Notes under the pieces: model-generated
Databases searched by the model: none
What the model saw: the letters and a program-made list of their open reading frames with translations, nothing else
Told to the model about the DNA's origin: nothing
Assembly (NCBI GenBank): GCA_963402885.1
Contig: OY727096.1
Span: forward strand, 28,377,820-28,441,819
DNA: 64,000 nucleotides
Direction: 5' to 3'
DNA from: Antedon bifida
Lineage: Eukaryota > Echinodermata > Crinoidea > Comatulida > Antedonidae
Position numbers and translations under genes: made by a program
Shown here: in pieces, positions 12,101 to 21,500 of the stretch
How positions within the stretch are numbered: the first letter of the stretch is position 1
Layout of the letters: each line of letters starts with the position of its first letter

Positions 12101-13934
12101 TAGTGGTGCTGTAATGTTGGTAAGTGTGTTGACAGTGACTGACGACGACAATGACGATGATAAGTAGTAGCTGCAGAGGCAGTAATTCTGTCGAGTACGA
12201 CAATGTGACAGTGGAAGTTGATAGTTATGTATACGGTAATTTGCGATGATAGTAATGACGACTATAACGGTTGACGGTACTGCGTGATGGTAATATCGGA
12301 TTAGTGGTGATATTGGCAGAAAGAATGGTTTGTAGGCAGTGATGCTGATACTGACGTGATGGCGACGATGATTGCGATACTGTTGAAACTGACGAAGAGC
12401 CGATATATTTCTATTGACATGTGACGGATAAAGCTAATTGAAATGGAAAAGACGATTTAATACAATTAGCTTTAATTGACATTCCAATTCCTTCAGAACT
12501 ATACTGGATGCACTTGCATCTCTGACCCCGATTCTGAAGACGGTTATGGACGAGCTGTTTCTGGAGCTTGTTCATTTCATTGTAATTCATTGATAATATA
12601 CACCATTTTGACGGCTATACTGACATCTTTAACTGCAATGAAGGATAGCCCATTGATATCCATTATCTTAAGGTAGTACTAAAGTATTAGGGAAGGAATT
12701 TAAGGAACAATGAGTTTAGGGTTAATTGAGGTAAATAATATGAGCCATAACATAATGGTGTTTTTTTACTACTACTACTACTACTAAATATCTACTGAAC
12801 TTTACATAACATAAATCTCTTTATTCATCTCATAAACAAACAAAACAAGCAAGGAGTAAAACATATTTTTAACGATGAAAGGGACCTCCAAGAAACCCCA
12901 AGGGGCTTGTGATAGGAGGCCCACTAAAATCTAGTTACATTAATTAAGATACCGTAAAAAGAATAAATAAATAAGTAAATAGACGAATAGACCATAAATT
13001 ATAACAGGGGACGCGCATTATTAGGGAATACCATTGCCAGGACAACCAAAAACCAGATGAGGTTCGAAACAGAAGCAGAAAGGTTAAATGAACCCACATA
13101 GGCCTACATACTGTACATTACATTATACATACACATACATGCATGTAATCATGGCATAATATAGACATTAGCTTTGAATAAATTAATATAAATTAATAAA
13201 AGAAAGTTAATACTTCTTCCGCTTATGTGTAATTTTATTTTAATGCCTTCCACAATATAGACATTTCCAATAACACGTTGTCGTTGTATAATTTGAGTGC
13301 CTCGCTTCTAATAGTTTCGGCTCCTCCATCTTTTACAGGATTGTTGCAGACGAAGATCGTTCGGTGGCTATTGGTTTGCAGCAGCTTTTGACAAAAGTTA
13401 TAGGTATATGCGTCGGGATCATTTAAGTTTACGCTTCCTTATTTGGCATGTTCGATAACTTGTTGCACCTACACGTCCTCATTTGAAATAATATTAACAC
13501 GTTTTTTTTCTCTCCTAGGCTATTTTCCCGCTCCGATATATTTTGGCGCTGTAATCAACTCGGTGTGTCTACTTTGGCAGACAACATGCGGTGAGGAAGG
13601 CGCATGTTTGATGTATGACATCGAACAATATCGATACTCTTACTTTGGTCTTTTGATTGGACTAAAGGTGATATCGTTTATCATGTTCCTCATTATGTAC
13701 ATCACTATCAAACCCGTGGTAAGATAAACTGCGATTGTTTTTGTACAGAGATAACACAACATAAATGTAACATGCATTGCTTATTTGGAATTCAGTTTTA
13801 ATTAAAAAATGTTTTTAAAAATTTTGTCCCAGCAGAACAGTGACCAATATAAAACAGTAGAACTAGAAGAACAAGGCTCCTCTTTACCCGTGCTGAATAC
13901 AGACGGCACTGGTGTTTCACAAAAAGAAGTATAA
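9172..13934 (+). CDS. Organic anion transporting polypeptide, SLCO/OATP family (copy 2), 9 exons
   Basis: Tandem paralogue of the gene at 451. Exons: 9172-10150, 10388-10723, 11009-11173, 11376-11601, 11954-12119, 12497-12672, 13339-13403, 13519-13718, 13833-13934; phases agree and the sum is 804 aa plus stop. Exons 3, 4, 6, 7 and 8 have exactly the same lengths as in copy 1 (165, 226, 176, 65 and 200 bp). The OATP signature DPRWIGAWWLGY is in exon 2 and the Kazal-type domain is in exons 5-6. The large extracellular loop has several N-glycosylation sequons (NVSNKT, NLSSNNT, NGS) and its own repeat array. Both copies appear intact, so both are probably functional membrane carriers. The substrate cannot be deduced. 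An untranslated first exon is implied by the acceptor ending at 9156. Confidence 0.9.
9796..9930 (+). repeat. Coding minisatellite: DYPGPGTA/DYSGPGAT units in OATP copy 2
   Basis: A 24-bp unit encodes alternating (A/D)YPGPGTA and DYSxPGAT octapeptides, about five and a half units at residues 209-253, in the same extracellular loop as the FDPS array of copy 1. Copy 1 has only two AYPGPGxG units at the corresponding place. Confidence 0.9.
12767..12786. repeat. (ACT)n microsatellite
   Basis: Six ACT triplets in intron 6 of OATP copy 2. The rest of the intron to 13338 shows no coding signal. Confidence 0.8.
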
Positions 13935-14130
13935 TATGGCATGGAAAAATAACTGTACTAGAGATGTTTTGTGTGCATGGAATCCTTTCCTGAATGATAT
14001 TAATAACTTAAAAGAAATGTGATTTGTAGGCCTTTAAATATATATATATATATATATCATTTGAAATCACTGTAATTAAAAAATGATTATACTCGTGACG
14101 TGGTATTGTACTAATATACAAATTACAGTA

Positions 14131-14136
14131 AATAAA
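14131..14136 (+). terminator. Candidate polyadenylation signal of OATP copy 2
   Basis: AATAAA about 200 bases after the stop at 13932-13934, just past a (TA)n tract at 14039-14057. Confidence 0.5.
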
Positions 14137-14146
14137 TATCGAAATA

Positions 14147-14379
14147 ATTGTTGAATCAACGTTAATGTGATATCATTTATGTAACATCTCAACTACAATG
14201 TCTTTTAGCTTTCGCGAATCTATTTCACGATTGAAAAAAAAACGTGCGAAGACCTCTTTTCTGATTGTTGAATCAATGTTAATGTGATATTATTTATGTA
14301 ACATCTCAACTACAATGTCTTTTAGCTTTCGCGAATCTATTTCATGATTGAAAAAAACGTGCGAAGACCTCTTTTCTGA
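14147..14379. repeat. 117-bp direct tandem duplication
   Basis: Units 14147-14263 and 14264-14379 are nearly identical over their whole length. Both run from ATTGTTGAATCAA through TTTTAGCTTTCGCGAATC to ACGTGCGAAGACCTCTTTTC. Differences are a handful of substitutions and the length of an A run. It sits between the end of OATP copy 2 and the 3' end of the RAG1-N-like gene, 37 bp from the latter's stop codon, so it is probably its 3' UTR or flank. Confidence 0.9.
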
Positions 14380-14415
14380 TTCTGATGGAGACTTGATTTC
14401 GAAGCAAATTTTGAT

Positions 14416-15444
14416 TTAGATACTATTACTTTCGATTTCAGGTTCTACATCATCCATAACAGTGGACTCTGCAGCCAATAGCTTAGCCAATAGCTTAGCC
14501 CTTTCATTTGCATACGTAGTCACTTTGTCTTGAAGACAGCGATTTCTTTGCTTTAATTGGCGACATTCACCTTTTAATGTTGCTAATTTATCCTCTAATT
14601 GGGCTCTAGAAAGGTGTATGTTTGGAGTTTTTGGTTTCAGTTGATCTCTGCCTGGAGCTCTGTAAGCGTTTCTTTTTGCAGCAAGGTCAGATCGGAACAT
14701 TTTGCAAACCCTGCATCGTTTTGTATCCTTACTAACTAATAGTTCACATTTTTTATGCCTAATTGTGCAGTGCAAATGGCAATAAATGTCATTTTTTGTT
14801 ATATTTATGGGAATTTGCCCGTCTGGTCCTTTCTTTTTTTCTACCACATCAGGAAAATCCTGATTCCCTGTGCATGTTCCTGCATTTTCAATCACATTAC
14901 AGAGCTTTGAAAAGTCTTGTAAATTCAAAAAATCACCAAAATCTTCCCCCAACAAGCTTTTAGTTTGCATTGTGATACCTGCAACAATCAATGCCCATGA
15001 AAAATCTTTAAACACAGTTAGATTTATGCTGATATTATTACCATCTTTCGTCAGTTTAATAAAGTGTAGTTCATCTTCGTTTGGGAACGAAGGAATAAGA
15101 TGAGAATTGACTGCCGCATTCTTAAAATCCTCTAGTGTGACAGGCACCACCTCAGTGACATTACAGAACTTGCATTCTGTATCTTGAAATGATACAACAT
15201 GTATATTGCAGATTTTTTTAATGTTTCTATTGGAAAATTTTCTCCACCTTTTTAGCTTCAGTATGCAGCACTGGCAAATGTATGGTGGATGTACTCCGAG
15301 CACATCGAAAGTGACATTTATTTTCAGTGCAGATATAATTATATTTTCATATTTCTCTTTCAAATATGGCCGGAAACCTTCACGAATAGCACGTTTACAG
15401 CCACAAAGCCTACAAATCGGTTCTAAGCAAATGGAATGGTCCAT
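14416..15444 (-). CDS. RAG1 N-terminal-like zinc-binding protein with C-terminal coiled coil
   Basis: A coding region without introns, 342 aa from the ATG at 15444 (MDHSICLEP...). An upstream in-frame ATG at 15522 is less likely because a splice acceptor (TTACCTGTAG) ends at 15468. Visible: ICRLCG (C11, C14), then VHPPYICQCC (C57, C60) followed by KFS, then TECKFC (C91, C94). In vertebrate RAG1 the N-terminal zinc-binding region has the same order: CRxCG, an I-x-V-x-x-D stretch, I/V-H-P-x-x-x-C-x-x-C, KFS, C-x-x-C. A second cluster at about 221-247 (CHLHC, RHKKC, RCRVC) is followed by a basic stretch and a coiled coil near 283-327. No RAG1 catalytic core is present. It could be a transposon-derived protein (N-RAG-TP-like) or a domesticated gene. 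An insect-type ZAD domain is the main alternative. Function unknown. Confidence 0.75.
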   Translation of the reverse strand: MDHSICLEPICRLCGCKRAIREGFRPYLKEKYENIIISALKINVTFDVLGVHPPYICQCCILKLKRWRKFSNRNIKKICNIHVVSFQDTECKFCNVTEVVPVTLEDFKNAAVNSHLIPSFPNEDELHFIKLTKDGNNISINLTVFKDFSWALIVAGITMQTKSLLGEDFGDFLNLQDFSKLCNVIENAGTCTGNQDFPDVVEKKKGPDGQIPINITKNDIYCHLHCTIRHKKCELLVSKDTKRCRVCKMFRSDLAAKRNAYRAPGRDQLKPKTPNIHLSRAQLEDKLATLKGECRQLKQRNRCLQDKVTTYANERAKLLAKLLAAESTVMDDVEPEIESNSI

Positions 15445-15914
15445 GACATAGCCCAACCAAACCCCACCTACAGGTAAACAAAAGTAAATCAATAATATTA
15501 CCTCAAAATTCTCAATCAACATATATATAGGTACAGTAGGCCTACTACTACTGTACTATTATAGACTATTATAAACTCAATAAGTAATCTAGTTAGTAGT
15601 ACCTAATTCAAATTGTATAAATGTAAATAAACGACGAAAATGTAATAGGCCTAGGCCTAGTTAGTTTATTAGACAAATACAAAATAGCAATAACGCAATA
15701 AAACCAGATTGATTTCAAATGCCACGCGACCGATATAAAGCATATACTGTATAGGCCATGGAGGTTTATACCTCCATGTATAGGCCTAGCTAGCTCTATT
15801 CTAATTAATAATAAATATAGCTCAAATAAGGCTAGGCCTAGTGGTGGCGGGCCGGCATACAAATTCCGAAAGTTGGTTTTAATATTATTTATATTGCGAC
15901 CAAAATAAAATGTA

Positions 15915-16055
15915 CCGATATCCGCGTAAAACGATCGTCTCTGGTCTCTATCGTCTTAATTGTGGGGCCCGATCGTCTCACACTTTGGGTCCAATCGTCT
16001 TACAAAATGGGCTCGATCATCCGTGGTCCCGCTCGTCTGTTCCCGCCCGGCCCTT
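15915..16055. repeat. Iterated GATCGTCT-type repeats
   Basis: About five imperfect units of the form CGATCGTCTCxxxxTTxGG, for example GGGCCCGATCGTCTCAC and GGGTCCAATCGTCTTAC. They resemble the GGGACGATTCGGCCC iterations bounding the element at 21726-22294 and may be a decayed terminus of a relative. Confidence 0.45.
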
Positions 16056-16620
16056 TTCGGTCATGTCACACACACCACCGCCGGTAAGGCTAGCCTAGGC
16101 CCTAGGCCCCAGAAAATGTTAACTGAGACTATTTTAAAAACAGTTTTATTTGCATCCCTTTTTATTAAAAATGAAAATAAGCCAATACTTACAATTTGTT
16201 GCAAATAAGTTCAAAGTAATAACCGGGTTTTGGTGTTTTTACAGTATATTCTAGCCGGCCTTTTACCACACTCTCTTTCTTTGCGCGCGAAAAACTGCGC
16301 GTTTAGTTTTAGTTGTTGTTAAATGTTTGGTGTTGTGTACTCCACTGCAGCGCTAGGCAAGATGATAGGATGGTTTTTAATTCCTTGAAGAAAAGTTAGG
16401 CCTTGTTTACTTATAGAGGTTCCAATAATATGGAAGAATAGATAGATGGTCACGTTTACTTTTCAAAATATCAATGGCAATGATTATGAAATTCAATGAA
16501 ACTGAATTTAGTAGATAAGTTAAATTTAATCATGAACCTGAAATTCAATGAATTTAAAAGAGCCAAAACGAGTGGACGTCACAGAATAATTATGTCAGTG
16601 TAATAAAGGAAGTCCAAAAA

Positions 16621-16751
16621 AAAAATGCGATGTGTCCATATATGGACATGATGATGTCATATCACTACCATATTTTAAGCATATCACTACCACATTTGGG
16701 CACATCTAACACTTTTTTGGTCAAACTAGTTCGATAGTGTAGACAGAGCTT
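16621..16751. mobile_element. MITE family A, copy 2 (left end truncated)
   Basis: Contains GGACATGATGATGTCATAT, TCACTACCA and the complete right end GATAGTGTAGACAGAGCTTA. The left terminus is replaced by unrelated A-rich sequence. A short internal duplication of ATATCACTACCA is present. Confidence 0.85.
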
Positions 16752-17204
16752 AACAGCACTCAATTATTTGATTGCTACTTGTACAACACGATATGTTATC
16801 AACCATCCAATCAATAATATGCAAGAATACACTTATACTTTATGTGTTATTAAATGAATAATATAAATCATTTATTTTATTTGATTATAGGCCTAATTTG
16901 AGAATAACATTTTTATATTTATTATTGCCTTTGTGTTCATATTTCAGTGACACAAATACAAACCTTGAAAATACATGATTTTTAAATAAAAAAACTCTTA
17001 CAGGCAGCTGTCTTTAAACAGTTGAGTTGCTGCTTTTAATTTAATAATATAAAATAATCATTCATTTCATTCCCATGTAATTTCTGTTAATTAATAATAT
17101 GTTTCATTAATTAAAATGCATTATTTCTTAAAACAGAAAAAACTATTAAATTAATTATAATTAAACAACAATTTGACTAATTGAAATTGTGAAATCATGA
17201 TTAT

Positions 17205-17344
17205 AAAGCTCTGTCTACACTACCCAACTTTATGTGACAAAAAAATATGATGTGCCCATATGGAAAAGATGATGTCATATCACTACCATATTTAGGCACA
17301 TCACACTTTTTTGTCAAACTAGTTTGATAGTGTAGACAGAGTTT
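17205..17344. mobile_element. MITE family A, copy 3 (full length)
   Basis: Full-length copy. The left end AAAGCTCTGTCTACACTA and right end TTTGATAGTGTAGACAGAGTTT are inverted repeats, with TTA-type flanks on both sides. It is about 140 bp with no coding capacity. Confidence 0.9.
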
Positions 17345-17612
17345 AATAAAGGGCTCTTACTGTATGTGCAGTGGTACAGTGAATTTCTGTCAGTCAAAAA
17401 TATACCATTTTGTAAGTGGTCGAGTAGTAAACAGTGGAACCGTAATTAATAGCTCCATTTATATAAACTATAAACTGTTCGGCCCAGTGTACACAAAATG
17501 CTTGTGTGCACTTTTGAGACAAGGGGTTACCCTTGTGCCAAGTACACACAGCTAGGCCTACTGGTGGACAGAGGGGAGAGCACTGTAGTTGGATGCACTG
17601 ACATGATTGTTA

Positions 17613-17745
17613 AGCTTGGTTCCTACTAGGACATAGCAAAAGTCATTTGACCAATCACAAGCTACAGTATGGATTATCCGAGCACCAGCTTTTAATTGGC
17701 CAACTCACTGTGCTTACGTCCTTGCATTTCCTAGTGGGAACCAAG
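17613..17745. mobile_element. Inverted-repeat element with AGCTTGGTTCC ends
   Basis: The left end AGCTTGGTTCCTACTAGGA is the near inverse of the right end TCCTAGTGGGAACCAAG. The interior contains TTTGACCAATCACAAGC. A relative with the same right end is at 32646-32765. About 133 bp, non-coding. Confidence 0.8.
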
Positions 17746-18431
17746 TATTAGGGAAGAAGTATGTCAAAGTTCATGTATGTCCATGTCAATTTATTACTGT
17801 ATATAAAGCACTTTTGGACATAATTTTACTCATGGAAAGGGTGCTATATAAATGTGATAAATTATTATTTTAATTGAAGGAGGTTCTAAACCCATGGTAT
17901 ACAAATTTCATTATTTATTTTAACGAATATAAATTCTAAAGCAAGACAAACTCAGATATACTATTGCACAGTTAGCAATTTGATTAATCAATAAATAATA
18001 ATGTTTTTCTCAATAGTGAATCTACCATGACAGTCAATAATAATATATAGTAAATAAAATCTAAATTTCAAGCATATAATTATAAGAAGAAGTACTTTTT
18101 TCCAATATTTTTGACATTGTAAACAAATTGTTTACAAAGGTAAATATATTAATATATATATTTATCTAAACTATTTAAGTAGTGACTATAGCCGGTTTCT
18201 GAGAAATATTATAGGTTCACACAGACCCACAAACCTTTAAGGTTATTATCTATACCTGGTGGAGTTCTAGGAAAAGTTAAAATTCTATTTATTATATCTA
18301 TAGACAACTGCATCACTTATTTCATAATTTACTACAGTGAGCAAGCATCACACATAAATCAATAAATTATTCTACTGCAGTTACTGCAGCAACCGCATGT
18401 TTTACTCTTTAAACTGCATTTTACATTTAGC

Positions 18432-18437
18432 TTTATT
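18432..18437 (-). terminator. Candidate polyadenylation signal of elongin A
   Basis: AATAAA on the minus strand, about 130 bases after the inferred stop at 18571-18569. Confidence 0.45.
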
Positions 18438-18568
18438 TGGTATAGTCATACTACAGTGAATTCATCAAAGATTAGTACAGTAAATAAATTGTAGTTACTG
18501 CACAACTACAGTAGAATAAGTTTGAAATGATATTATTAAAAACTTTTGATTTCACAGCGTTGAAAGCA

Positions 18569-21500
18569 TCATCTTTTCTGTAGTTTTTTAATGAATCGTA
18601 ACGTCTTCTGCATCATGGGTGCTATAATCTTGGTAGCTATGGAAGAATGAAATGATGATGTATTAAAATGTAATAACAACCAAGGTATTTGTGTTAAGTC
18701 AATGTGTCGGTCTCTATTGTTCTTGTAGTATCTGAATTGCAGGATTTTTACACAGACTACAAAAAGTTTACCTCACAAGACGATAGTAACATAACCCCAT
18801 TAGACTGGGACACGTACATCAATGTTCTTTTGAAATTTAGCAACCAGTTCTCGGTACTGTATCTAGATTTCTACAGTATCATAGGAAAATTCTGTAATAC
18901 AGTTATCACATGTGTTTTTTCGTACCATAAACCATAACTTCCATCCATGATACAGGCACCATGTGATAAACATGAGATGCTGTATTACAGAATTTTACTA
19001 TTGTTGTATGTGGTCAATTTCCAACCAGCCCATTTTAAAGCGGAATATGCCAGTACTTGTTATTTAATATGTATAGATTCACGCAATAGTGCAATGCATT
19101 GTTATGTTCATTACAGTAAAAATTGCAATTGGCAAAAATCCTGGTAGTTAGTTATGATAAAATGCAAGAAAAAAAGCAAACAATTATAAAATCATTGTTT
19201 GTAACATTATGTAATAATTATATACTACAGAACTGAAATAAAATAGGAAAATTTAAAAAAAAACTGTTAGAAGATTATATAAGAGCTGATGTTAAATAAA
19301 AAAGGTAGCCTGGTAAATAATATATTTATATTTTGTAATATAATTCATTTGTAAAAATAAGCAGGCAAGCAAATTTCTGATTGATTATATTGCCATACTG
19401 ATCCATCCGATATAAGCCAATAAATTTGAACGTAAAATTGAGGTTTGGGGTGGGGCATGAACATGGCATTAAGCAAGTTTTGTTGTGTGTTATACACAAG
19501 CTATGATATATTGTCTATGCAATTACATTACAAATCAAAACAGGCCATGTCTTTTCATCCACCCAAGACTAGGTGTATACGTCCCCAGCTTATTTCGTTT
19601 ACGTCGTCGATTGTTCCTGTTTCGATTCCTACATCTTTTACGTTTTCTTTTTCTTTGCCGATCTGTTTTTTACAAATGGGATTTGCAGAGTAAATAGACA
19701 GCATTTATATGAGTGTTCAAATTCAAATCTGCTTTATTTTCAGTTGCTCTACATTGCGACAATACATGTCTTTAAAAACATCTTTTGGAAAAAGGACTTT
19801 TGTGATTGTAGTAGTAGTTCCTACAGTCCTCCATTTATAAAAATCAAGTTATTTAAATAATGTCCTGCATTTAAAAGCAATAACCCCATAAAATGCTCAG
19901 ATATTTATCCTTAACTCGGAGTGGAGGTGTGGCTTGGTGGTTATGATGCTTGGCTACCACTCCAAGGGTCCTAGGTTCAAGTCCCATGTCAGGATTTTTT
20001 CTAAGGACAAAATTACAACTCCACTCCCAAAGACTTTGTTTATGTCGAGCATCTTGTGTATATGTTTGTCTTGTAGACCTCTGAGGGTCCCTAATGATCA
20101 GCAATTGCTGGATGGATCACCCTCATTAAATATGGTAAAAAAAAAATAAAAAGCCCTTGTAGTATACAAGAAATTATTCGCTTTGAAATGGAAGTGCTAT
20201 TACTTACTTCTAACTGGTTTATTGGGTGATGCATCTTCATTTCTTGGACCGACCCAGGAGCTTCTCTTATGAGGTGCTTCTTGTTGAGTCACTGGACCAG
20301 CTGTGCCGTGTTGTTCTTGTTTCCGTCGTACATTACGTGGCGCTTTAGCAGGACGATCAACATATGCTAACATAACCTTGCGTCCTACAAAACATATAAA
20401 AAGCAATAAAAACTTATTAGCCACATCACCAAACAAAATAGCATCTAGACAAGTTGACACCTGGGACATTAACATATGCCATTTAACACATGGAAAGTTG
20501 ACACCTGGGACATTACCATATATGCCATTTAACACATGGAAAGTTGACACCTGGGACATTACCATATATGCCATTTACCACTTGGGACATTATCATATAT
20601 GCCATTTAACACCTGGCATGTTGCCACCTAGACAAGTTACTATCTGGATCTATTATGCCATTACCACCTGGTATATTGCCACCTGCGTAGGAAAGTTGCC
20701 ACCTGGGACATTACCATATTATTATGCCATTTACCTACTGCAGTATTTTATACCATTCTTTCCATTTTCCCACTAGCATAACCTACTTATAAATAAAATG
20801 ATAGGATTTACAAATTAACTACTCATTTTAAAGAAACTTCCTATCAATATTGTTAAAAAAACATAACAGATTAGCATACTGACCTGTGTCTTTCTTTGCA
20901 TATGAAGCTGTAATATTTTCAGTTAGTAGTTTGAATTTTTGCTCTCTTTCATCAAAGCTTCTCTGAAAAATATGAAGCAGATCTATTTTTAAAATATGTA
21001 TTACAGTAGAACAAAAAAAAATCTTTTACGTTTTCTTTTTCTTTGCCGATCTGTTTTTTACAAATGGGATTTGCAGAGTAAATAGACAGCATTGAATTTT
21101 TTTTTGTTCCGTTGGGACACATTTATTAAGAGTAACTTTATTGTGAAACAAATGAGTAGAAATAAGATGTTTTTGCACTACAGCCAACTCTTAATCAGGC
21201 AACACCCCTATTAAGAAGACACTTTAAATACAGTAAATAGTTCTAGCCACTCCATTAGTTACACTTGTTTGAATTTAATTATTGAACTTTTCGTCATCTA
21301 CTGCTTCTCTGTTTACCTCTTCATAATCTAATTTTTTATTTTCTAACCATATTAAATATTAATTATCGTATTAGTGTGAATTATACATACCAAATAACAT
21401 TCTTTCCATGTCTCCGCTAGACATGGTTTTGCAAACTTGAATTCTTTCTCAACATGTTTCTGCCACAAGTAATCAGAATCCTCTACAAAGTGCTTCAAAG

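Larger units (their letters stand above)
15468..18431. other. Intergenic DNA between RAG1-N-like gene and elongin A
   Basis: No gene was recognised. It includes several TAGGCCTA words, a hairpin CATGGAGGT-TTAT-ACCTCCATG at 15758-15779, two family A MITEs and one other foldback. A minus-strand donor (ATT then GTAAGT, intron starting 16192) could belong to an untranslated 5' exon of the RAG1-N-like gene, with the GC-richer, CpG-containing stretch near 16240-16320 as a possible promoter. That is weak inference. Confidence 0.5.

Noticed and set aside
14416-15522. Start of the RAG1-N-like protein at the upstream ATG (15522)
   Set aside because: A splice acceptor lies between the two ATGs, and the hydrophobic leader it would add is absent from the RAG1 N-terminal layout; the downstream MDHSICLEP start is preferred but not proven.
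15608-16208. Further ORFs beside the RAG1-N-like gene that might encode a transposase or RAG2-like partner
   Set aside because: Frames are short, contain no Kelch, PHD or DDE-type motif, and overlap GATCGTCT repeats.
19919-19990. Functional tRNA gene
   Set aside because: The same head is attached to the same unrelated body at 52270, as expected for a SINE.
20303-20776. 157-codon plus-strand ORF
   Set aside because: It covers the antisense of elongin A exon 9 and the 46-bp minisatellite; its repeated [12 protein letters not shown]-like sequence is repeat-derived.
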